Source: Caryophanales bacterium UBA7642 (GTDB lineage: Bacteria > Bacillota_I > Bacilli_A > RFN20 > CAG-288). Taken from it: 6,611 bases of DNA. The stretch is taken from the NCBI GenBank assembly GCA_002483745.1, contig DLIM01000031.1:12914-19524 (forward strand), read 5' to 3'. Within the stretch, counting starts at the first letter, position 1. Every line of letters begins with the position of its first letter. Below the pieces are notes generated by a model. That model saw only the letters and a program-made list of their open reading frames with translations. It searched no databases and was not told the origin of the DNA. Shown piece after piece: positions 1-5,255 of this stretch. A program made the position numbers and the translations under genes.

Positions 1-5
1 TCTTT

Positions 6-854
6 CTAGGCTTTCTTTTCGATTGGAATCCAAATTTCAACTGGCCATTTGTCGGCTTTGATATCATGAGGAGGATAGAATTCTAGCTCAGGAGAATCAG
101 CGTGGACATAACCGGATTCAGGAAGCCATTCCGCAAAGATCTTTTTAGTGGTTTCTTGTAAGTCTTTGACTCCAAGACAGGAGAACTTAACATAAGTCTG
201 TGGTTTAACAATTAACTTTTCATATTTATTGCTATCGCCTAGAACAGCAATCATATAGTGGAAGATAGTGCAGTCGCTTGAAAAATCATAGCAGACACCG
301 AAGATTCCTTTTTGGCTAGTGGCTGTTGCCATCAGTTTGTCTAATTCTTTGCTGTCGTTAACCTCCATCCACATCTTGGGGATTTCAACAAAGTTTTCAC
401 CGTTTCTGTTAGTGAATCTTTGAGAAATTCCATGAAGGATAAAGCCTTCTTCTTTTTCGATTCTGAATTTCATATTGTTCAATCCTTTCATTTTGATTGT
501 GAAAGAAAGCGGAGAAAAGCTTACTAGTTCCTTACCTTCTTTTAAAGCCTCTTTTGGGCTTAAGCCTTCAATTGACTTATAGGCTCTTGAAAAAGAGGAC
601 TGAGAATCATAGCCATACTTTAAACTGACTTCTACGATAGAGGATTTCTTAATAAGAAGGTCTTTAGTGGCTTCACTCATGATTCTTTTACGGATATAGT
701 AGGCTAATGATAGGCCAGTCAAGAAAGAGAAAAGGCGCTGAAAGTTATAGTCGGAGCAGCATGCTTGCTTGGCTATCTCCTTCGAATCTAAATTGATTGA
801 TAGGTGCTCTTCAATGTAAGCAAGAGCGTCATTAATTTGCTTGGGCCAGTCCAT
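6..854 (-). CDS. AraC-family transcriptional regulator with C-terminal effector-binding domain
   Basis: A 282-residue DNA-binding regulator. Residues 1-105 form an AraC-type double helix-turn-helix: the first HTH is at about 24-47 (SKEIAKQACCSDYNFQRLF) and the second at about 72-102, containing the family signature region KYGYDSQSSFSRAYK followed by GLSP. Residues about 118-282 look like a GyrI-like/AraC effector-binding domain of the kind that binds small or amphipathic ligands; it ends with the typical WPVEIWIPIEKK strand and carries acidic residues near 246-248 (ELEFYPP). The start is set at 854 because AAAGGA lies 7 nt before this ATG; an upstream in-frame TTG at 890 has no ribosome binding site. 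The gene follows the GNAT gene after 72 bp on the same strand, so it may control that gene or itself. The ligand and targets cannot be read from the sequence. Family assignment is firm; the role is inferred. Confidence 0.9.
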   Translation of the reverse strand: MDWPKQINDALAYIEEHLSINLDSKEIAKQACCSDYNFQRLFSFLTGLSLAYYIRKRIMSEATKDLLIKKSSIVEVSLKYGYDSQSSFSRAYKSIEGLSPKEALKEGKELVSFSPLSFTIKMKGLNNMKFRIEKEEGFILHGISQRFTNRNGENFVEIPKMWMEVNDSKELDKLMATATSQKGIFGVCYDFSSDCTIFHYMIAVLGDSNKYEKLIVKPQTYVKFSCLGVKDLQETTKKIFAEWLPESGYVHADSPELEFYPPHDIKADKWPVEIWIPIEKKA

Positions 855-858
855 CTTG

Positions 859-866
859 TTTCCTTT
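859..866 (-). promoter_or_regulatory. Ribosome binding site that fixes the AraC-type regulator start
   Basis: On the minus strand the sequence reads AAAGGAAACAAG followed by ATG at 854. The purine-rich core is a normal Shine-Dalgarno distance from this ATG. It decides the start against the upstream in-frame TTG at 890, which would add 12 residues that are not part of the HTH fold. Confidence 0.7.
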
Positions 867-926
867 CGTGGATATTATGCTAAAAGACAAAAAATAAATC
901 TTTGCTTTTCTTGCACAGTTTAGCAG

Positions 927-1448
927 CTAAAGGATTTTTTCATATCCAAAACGGTCGTTAGCTATGGTCTCATCTATTAAGTAGATGATTCCACAGTATT
1001 GGAATCCCTCCTCAGAGAAGATATGCTGCATGATTTTATTCATTTTGTAAGTATCAGCCCTGACTGAGATTAGGTTGTTTTCTTTCGCGACTCTATAAGC
1101 TTCAGCAAAGATTAGTTTGCTAAGCCCTAACTTCCGGTATTCTTTCTTTACCGAAAGAGTATGGATTGTCAGGTACTTATTTGTATCAGTAAGCCATTTA
1201 CCATCATCAATTCTAGTATAGGAGGGATCAGGAACTAGTGAGAAAGCAGCTATTAAAGCTAAGACTCCATCAACATAGATGCCTCTTAGTTTCTGATTCT
1301 TGATTTCGTTCATCACTAATTCTTTGGTAGGATGACCGTACTGCCATTGCTTGGAATTAGCTTCTTTTAGGTATTCTCTGCCATCTTCAACTATCTGATA
1401 GGCCTGATTGAATTCAGGTGAAGCAACTAACTTGATTTCTATTTTCAT
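927..1448 (-). CDS. GNAT family N-acetyltransferase
   Basis: A 173-residue cytosolic protein with the GNAT fold, which transfers an acetyl group from acetyl-CoA to an amine. Strand 4 and motif A are visible as IHTLSVKKEYRKLGLSKLIF (residues 95-114). The CoA pyrophosphate-binding loop is R105-K-L-G108-L-S110, where the last position is Ser instead of the usual Gly or Ala. Motif B follows as RADTYKMNKIMQHIFSEEGF (130-149) and then YCGIIYL, a pattern common in Bacillota GNATs. Length is normal. The start ATG has AAAGGA about 10 nt upstream on the minus strand. It lies upstream of and co-directional with the AraC-type regulator, and is divergent from the membrane-protein gene at 1582. The substrate is unknown; this GNAT subgroup includes many uncharacterised members, so I do not assign resistance or protein acetylation. 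Confidence 0.9.
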   Translation of the reverse strand: MKIEIKLVASPEFNQAYQIVEDGREYLKEANSKQWQYGHPTKELVMNEIKNQKLRGIYVDGVLALIAAFSLVPDPSYTRIDDGKWLTDTNKYLTIHTLSVKKEYRKLGLSKLIFAEAYRVAKENNLISVRADTYKMNKIMQHIFSEEGFQYCGIIYLIDETIANDRFGYEKIL

Positions 1449-1481
1449 TATGAGGAATTCCTTTGTGAATTTTCTCTATCT

Positions 1482-1487
1482 ATTTTA
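1482..1487 (-). promoter_or_regulatory. Possible -10 element of the GNAT promoter
   Basis: The minus strand reads TAAAAT here, five of six matches to TATAAT, about 34 nt before the GNAT start codon. No good -35 hexamer is seen at 16-18 bp spacing, so this is only a candidate within an AT-rich region. Confidence 0.25.
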
Positions 1488-1541
1488 GACTATCTCTCTT
1501 TATAAGAAAAACAATATCCTTTCTCATTAAAGAAATAATTT

Positions 1542-1558
1542 TTGCTATACTATTGCAA
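1542..1558. repeat. 17-bp interrupted palindrome over the -10 element, candidate operator
   Basis: TTGCTATACTATTGCAA is an odd-centred dyad around C1550. Seven of the eight arm pairs match; only 1546/1554 does not. It covers the whole -10 hexamer and reaches the expected transcription start, a position where a bound repressor would block RNA polymerase. It could also be a by-product of the AT-rich promoter, but the GC-containing TTGC/GCAA ends make that less likely. No binding protein can be named. Confidence 0.35.
1543..1551 (+). promoter_or_regulatory. Extended -10 promoter of the membrane-protein/lemA pair
   Basis: TGCTATACT matches the extended -10 pattern TGN-TATAAT with one hexamer mismatch. 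The -35 region is poor, as is usual for extended -10 promoters. The predicted start point is near 1558, leaving a leader of about 24 nt that contains the AGGAG at 1569-1573, 8 nt before ATG 1582. The element lies inside a dyad at 1542-1558. Confidence 0.5.
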
Positions 1559-1581
1559 GAAGAGTATTAGGAGCATCTCAA

Positions 1582-3459
1582 ATGGAAGATAATTCAATAT
1601 TGGAACCGGTTAAAGAGTTTCCAAACTTACTTAAGACTAATACTACTAATGCTGAGACTTATTTTGAAGACTTAGTCAAAAAGTCTGGCATCAACCAAGA
1701 CGAGAATATTAAGACTGTCGATAAATATAAAGCGACAATGGTTAAATACAATGCCGCTCATTCTAAAGCCACTAAACTTAAAGTCGGTCGAGTCTTTCTA
1801 TGGATTCTTTTTGGTGTTTTAGTAGCTATGGGAGTTATTTTTATATTAATTCCTATTGGTAATCCTGCTGCTTCAAAAGCTCTCTTTATTTCTTTAGGGG
1901 TGGTTTTTATTGCTTTAGCAGTTGGCGATATTGTTCTCATAATCAAAGTCATTAACCCAAAGATTAAGAAAAGAGATGAGATAGCAGCTGCCATAAAGTT
2001 AACAGCTGATCAGCTCTTAGCTTTAGCTAATGAGCAGATGGCTCCTTTAAATTCCATCTTTGATTGGAATATGCCTTCTGACGTCATTAAGAAAACAACT
2101 CCTTTGATTCAGCTAGATAAGAATTTCGATGTTAAGAAATATTACTTTATGAGAGACAAATATGGCTTAGATTTCGATGTTGGAGATAAGTCATCAGTCT
2201 ATTATGTTCAGTCAGGATCAATCGTTGGAAATCCTTTCCTGGTCGAGAGAATCTTTGATCAGGTAGATGGCGAAAAAGTCTATACGGGAACTTTGGTTAT
2301 TTCTTGGGTTACTTATAGCACCGATTCTAAAGGCCACCGCTATTCTAATACCCATATTCAGACTCTTACTGCCAATGTAAAGAAATTCTGTCCTTATTAT
2401 CATTACCGAACTTATCTTATCTATTCAAATGATTCAGCTCCTGATCTTTGCTTTACTAGGACGCCTCAGGTCGGTATTGAAGAATCGGATAAGAAAATAG
2501 CCAAGACGGTGAGAAAAGACGCTAAGAAGATTGACAAGTTAGCCGAAAAGGCTGTCTCTGATTCTGACCCTAGCACAAACTTTACAGCTATGGGAAATGA
2601 TGAATTTGATTCTCTCTTCCATGCTCTTGACCGAAACAACGAAGTCCAGTTCAGATTACTCTTTACCCCCTTAGCTCAGAAGAATGAAATCAGCTTGATT
2701 AAGTCTAAAGCACCTTATGGCGATGATTTCAATTTCTCTAAGAACAAGAAAATCAATGTTATTCAGACTCGGCATGGTCAGAATGCTGATATCTACTGCA
2801 ATCCTAACAACTATCTTGATTATGATGTCAGGGAATCCAAAAAGAAGTTTGTAAACTACACTAATAGTTTCTTCCAGTATCTCTACTTTGACTTGGCCCC
2901 GATTCTTTCTATTCCTCTTTATCAGCAGGAGAAGCCGATGGAATACATCTATAACAAAGGCTATGAATCCAATGTCTCCTTCTTGGAGCAGGAAGTTATG
3001 GCTAACTCCTTCCCTAGTGAGCTTCTTCAGCCAAAAGATGCCATCACCAATAGTATTCTTAAGACTAACTTTATAAAGAAAGATGGCGATTTTGATCAAG
3101 TAAAGATCAAAGCCAGCGCTTTCAAAGGTTATAATCGGACCGATTTCATTCCTGTTCCAGGCGGTGATGGGAGAATCCATTCCGTTCCGGTCCACTGGGT
3201 TGAATATGTCCCAGTCGAGTCTTCAACCTTAATGGATGTCGAAAACAGCGATTCCTCTCGCCCAATATTCAACAGCATGATGAAGAACCAAGGCTTTGCT
3301 AATTTCATCAATCGAGTCTCTAAAGGCAATACCGCTAGTTACCAAAGAGGATTATTTGCTTTCTTGCTTTCTGCCCCTGTTATTCTCTCTTCTGCTGATA
3401 TGGCTCAGGTATCTGGGTTAGTCAAGCCTAAAGAGGGAGGGAATACTAATAGTAAATAG
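1582..3459 (+). CDS. LemA-linked two-helix membrane protein of unknown function, 625 aa
   Basis: Function unknown. The N-terminus (1-68) is polar. Two membrane helices follow at about 69-91 and 100-122, joined by a loop of about 8 residues. Lys/Arg-rich flanks on both sides (KATKLKVGR before, KVINPKIKKR after) predict both ends in the cytosol. Residues 131-300 look mixed helix/strand and include LALANEQMAPLNSIFDW and GNPFLVERIF. A Lys-rich helix (301-325) links to a second region with NEVQFRLLFTPLAQ (354-367) and a helical stretch ending in DLAPILSIPLYQQ (437-449). A hydrophobic segment at 589-607 may be buried or membrane-associated. From memory, these blocks recur in proteins encoded beside LemA in Bacillota, with an overall plan like the DUF3137 group; I could not test this. 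AGGAG lies 8 nt before the ATG. lemA follows 71 bp downstream on the same strand. Confidence 0.85.
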   Translation: MEDNSILEPVKEFPNLLKTNTTNAETYFEDLVKKSGINQDENIKTVDKYKATMVKYNAAHSKATKLKVGRVFLWILFGVLVAMGVIFILIPIGNPAASKALFISLGVVFIALAVGDIVLIIKVINPKIKKRDEIAAAIKLTADQLLALANEQMAPLNSIFDWNMPSDVIKKTTPLIQLDKNFDVKKYYFMRDKYGLDFDVGDKSSVYYVQSGSIVGNPFLVERIFDQVDGEKVYTGTLVISWVTYSTDSKGHRYSNTHIQTLTANVKKFCPYYHYRTYLIYSNDSAPDLCFTRTPQVGIEESDKKIAKTVRKDAKKIDKLAEKAVSDSDPSTNFTAMGNDEFDSLFHALDRNNEVQFRLLFTPLAQKNEISLIKSKAPYGDDFNFSKNKKINVIQTRHGQNADIYCNPNNYLDYDVRESKKKFVNYTNSFFQYLYFDLAPILSIPLYQQEKPMEYIYNKGYESNVSFLEQEVMANSFPSELLQPKDAITNSILKTNFIKKDGDFDQVKIKASAFKGYNRTDFIPVPGGDGRIHSVPVHWVEYVPVESSTLMDVENSDSSRPIFNSMMKNQGFANFINRVSKGNTASYQRGLFAFLLSAPVILSSADMAQVSGLVKPKEGGNTNSK

Positions 3460-3477
3460 TTGGTGAGAGTAGTTGAA

Positions 3478-3506
3478 TTGACTAAGAAAGTGTTGAATAA
3501 TATTAG
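3478..3506 (+). promoter_or_regulatory. Possible separate promoter for lemA
   Basis: TTGACT (3478-3483, five of six matches to the -35 consensus) is followed after 17 bp by TATTAG (3501-3506, four of six). Transcription would begin near 3513, just ahead of the ribosome binding site. This would let lemA be made at higher levels than the upstream membrane-protein gene. Read-through from the promoter near 1546 remains equally possible, because no terminator is seen in the 71-bp gap. Confidence 0.35.
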
Positions 3507-3514
3507 CAGTACAA

Positions 3515-3522
3515 AAAGGAGA
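3515..3522 (+). promoter_or_regulatory. Strong ribosome binding site of lemA
   Basis: AAAGGAGA ends 8 nt before the lemA ATG. It is the closest match to the anti-Shine-Dalgarno complement among the genes in this window, in line with the high-expression codon pattern of lemA. Confidence 0.75.
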
Positions 3523-3530
3523 CTAAAAAC

Positions 3531-4199
3531 ATGGCTAATGAATTAGATGAAGTCAACGGCCCAGTAAATGAAAAGGGTCGTGATGTCAATGTTATTGATA
3601 AGCAGATTCCTGTCAAAGTAGGTGTTGGTTCTACTATTTTTGAAGTTGCTTTATGGGTCTTAGGAATTGTACCGGGTGTTATCTTCCTTACTAGAAAGAT
3701 TAAGGCTCAGAACTACTTCCGTCAGCTTCAGCAGCAGATTCAGCATGATGCTTCTCAGATTGATAACTATCTTGAGCAGCGTGTTGTCATTCTTCAGAAT
3801 GCCGCTAAGCTTCTTGATAAGGCTGTTGATCTCGATAAGACAATTCTTACTGAGGTGGCTGCTTATCGTGGTGGCTCTAATCCTAATAATGATTCTACTA
3901 GAAACGATGTTGCTACTAAGCTTGATAATGTAGCCAATAAGGTTAATATTGCCTTTGAAGCTTATCCGGATATCAAGTCTCATTCTGAAATTGCTGACTG
4001 CATGCAGCAGAACTCCTATCTCCAGAAGGAAATCACCGCTGCCCGTGAACAGTACAATGACAGAGTCGCTCAGTGGAACAAGGATATTATGGTCTGGCCG
4101 GTCAAGATGATGGTGGCCGCTAAAGCTGGCTATACTACCCGTATTCCTTTCACTACCTCTAAGGAAATCAAGAATCAGGCTAGAGGAACTTTCTTCTAG
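3531..4199 (+). CDS. lemA: LemA family membrane-anchored helical protein
   Basis: A 222-residue LemA family protein. Residues 1-32 are polar, 33-54 form one membrane helix (TIFEVALWVLGIVPGVIFLT), and RKIK follows it, predicting N-terminus out and the rest in the cytosol. The remainder is a long helical bundle with family landmarks: YLEQRVVILQN (80-90, in the place of the usual Q-R-x-D-L-I-P-N-L segment), FEAYPDIKSH (142-151), and REQYNDRVAQWNKDIMVWP (172-190), matching the family's Y-N-D-x-V-x-x-(Y/W)-N and final F/W-P. LemA proteins are widespread but their biochemical role is poorly known; the name comes from a Listeria antigen, and this gene should not be confused with the Pseudomonas sensor kinase once called lemA. 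The preceding gene is its likely partner. Six of ten arginine codons are CGT, against none in the upstream gene, suggesting high expression. Confidence 0.9.
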   Translation: MANELDEVNGPVNEKGRDVNVIDKQIPVKVGVGSTIFEVALWVLGIVPGVIFLTRKIKAQNYFRQLQQQIQHDASQIDNYLEQRVVILQNAAKLLDKAVDLDKTILTEVAAYRGGSNPNNDSTRNDVATKLDNVANKVNIAFEAYPDIKSHSEIADCMQQNSYLQKEITAAREQYNDRVAQWNKDIMVWPVKMMVAAKAGYTTRIPFTTSKEIKNQARGTFF

Positions 4200-4223
4200 G
4201 CTTACTAAAAAGAATTCGATAAT

Positions 4224-4258
4224 AAAAACATCCGCTCTTAATTGGGCGGATGTTTTTT
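4224..4258. terminator. Bidirectional intrinsic terminator between lemA and fda
   Basis: The stem ACATCCGCTC pairs with GGGCGGATGT (one T-G pair) around the 6-nt loop TTAATT. It is flanked by five A residues on the left and six T residues on the right, which also extend the stem. It therefore ends in a T-run on either strand. It begins 25 nt after the lemA stop and lies about 16 nt after the fda stop on the other strand, so one hairpin can stop both convergent transcripts. Confidence 0.9.
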
Positions 4259-4273
4259 ATCTCAAGTATTCAG

Positions 4274-5161
4274 TTACTTAATTGAAGCCTGATAGATGGA
4301 ATCAATTGAAGAAGCAATGATCTTATCAAATTGCTCATCAGTCTGGGAGACTAATAGTCCTTCAGCTAAGGCTCTAGAGAAGGAAGCAATCATGCCATGG
4401 TTCTTGCTTAAAAGCTTGCAGGCCATAGAACGGGAGTAGCCTCCTGATAAAGCAACGACTCTGACAACATGTTTATCCTTCATTAGGTCAGCATAGAAGT
4501 TAACCTTGCTAGGGATAGAGAGCTTGAGGATGACTTTATCAGTGTCAGCTAACTTGGCAAGATTAAGAAGAAGATACTTATGAAGAATCTCTTCCGCTTC
4601 TTTCTTGTCTTTGATAGTGATAGTGACTTCCGGCTCAATAATCGGAACTAAGCCTTTAGCGATTACTCTTTTAGCAACCTCAAACTGCTGTTCGACTACA
4701 TCCTTGATGCCTTCTTCGTTGGCTTCTCCGATGACCGAACGCTCCTTAGTTCCAAAGATATGATATTTGTTAGCTTCATCAAGCAGCTCGTCTAGCTGTG
4801 GCATCGGCTTCATCATCTGACAGCCGTTTTTAACCACATCGAGGCCTTTATCGATCTTTAAGAAAGGAACGATGCCTTTGACATCCCAAAGATAGTCGGC
4901 AGAATACTTATCGTCAATCTTTCTTTCCATAGTCTTCTGGAAGAGAATAGCACCCAGAATCTTTTTTGAAGAGAACGCCGGGCTTTTGATTATTCTTGTT
5001 CTCATCTGATGGACAAGATCAAACATCTGATCATCGTTGACATACTTGTCTTTACTGACTCCATACGCTAGCAAGGCTTTTGGAGTAGAACCTCCGCTTT
5101 GATCTAGTGCCGCAATAAAACCTGTAGAAGAGTGCATCCGATCTAATTGTTTTTGATTCAT
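4274..5161 (-). CDS. fda: Class I fructose-bisphosphate aldolase (EC 4.1.2.13)
   Basis: A 295-residue cytosolic enzyme that reversibly cleaves fructose 1,6-bisphosphate into dihydroxyacetone phosphate and glyceraldehyde 3-phosphate in glycolysis and gluconeogenesis. It uses a Schiff-base lysine and no metal. The N-terminal GFIAALDQSGGSTPKAL (14-30), FLKIDKG (100-106), LVPIIEPEV (171-179), VILKLSIP (210-217) and LSGGYSR (238-244) are all present. By comparison with the staphylococcal enzyme, K213 is the Schiff-base lysine and E176 the general acid/base. Length matches the Staphylococcus Fda type (about 296 residues), so the gene looks intact and active. The start at 5161 has AAGGGG 6 nt upstream; the next in-frame Met (residue 9) has none. 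The mscS-type gene ends 94 bp upstream on the same strand, and a probable promoter lies in that gap. Family and reaction are firm. Confidence 0.96.
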   Translation of the reverse strand: MNQKQLDRMHSSTGFIAALDQSGGSTPKALLAYGVSKDKYVNDDQMFDLVHQMRTRIIKSPAFSSKKILGAILFQKTMERKIDDKYSADYLWDVKGIVPFLKIDKGLDVVKNGCQMMKPMPQLDELLDEANKYHIFGTKERSVIGEANEEGIKDVVEQQFEVAKRVIAKGLVPIIEPEVTITIKDKKEAEEILHKYLLLNLAKLADTDKVILKLSIPSKVNFYADLMKDKHVVRVVALSGGYSRSMACKLLSKNHGMIASFSRALAEGLLVSQTDEQFDKIIASSIDSIYQASIK

Positions 5162-5185
5162 CCTTTACCCCTTAGAGTCTGCTAT

Positions 5186-5213
5186 ATAAAGGCAGCTCTT
5201 TTGCTTCCTTTAT
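5186..5213. repeat. 28-bp inverted repeat in the fda leader/promoter
   Basis: Outer arms ATAAAGG (5186-5192) and CCTTTAT (5207-5213) enclose one mismatch (C5193/T5206), inner arms AGC/GCT (5194-5196, 5203-5205) and a 6-nt centre TCTTTT. Ten of eleven arm pairs match. It overlaps the edge of the probable -10 and covers the expected start site. It lacks a T-run, so it is not a terminator. It could be an operator, or an RNA hairpin if transcription begins farther upstream. Confidence 0.45.
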
Positions 5214-5220
5214 TCTAACA
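5212..5220 (-). promoter_or_regulatory. Extended -10 promoter of fda
   Basis: The minus strand reads TGTTAGAAT, a TGN plus TAGAAT (five of six matches to TATAAT). No good -35 is seen 17 bp upstream, as often holds for extended -10 promoters. Start would be near 5205, giving a leader of about 44 nt. It would allow fda to be expressed apart from the upstream channel gene. Confidence 0.45.
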
Positions 5221-5255
5221 CTTGTAGGAAACATTAATTTAATAACGCATTGGAG

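Noticed and set aside
919..931. Perfect 13-bp palindrome TTTAGCAGCTAAA over the GNAT stop codon
   Set aside because: It overlaps coding sequence and the stop, its centre leaves a stem of only five pairs, and no T-run follows directly, so neither a terminator nor an operator can be supported.
1453..1462. Palindrome AGGAATTCCT at the GNAT ribosome binding site
   Set aside because: It is an EcoRI-site-containing short palindrome that arises from the AGGA motif; it cannot form a useful hairpin with a loop and appears to be chance.
2671..3195. Long open frame of 174 codons on the minus strand inside the 625-aa gene
   Set aside because: It is antisense to a gene with clear domain blocks, has no recognisable family pattern, and gives an Ile/Leu/Phe-rich product as expected from the reverse of AT-rich coding DNA.
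3660..3983. Overlapping open frames on both strands inside lemA
   Set aside because: They are out-of-frame readings of lemA, with Ser/Arg/Leu-rich low-information translations and no start signals.
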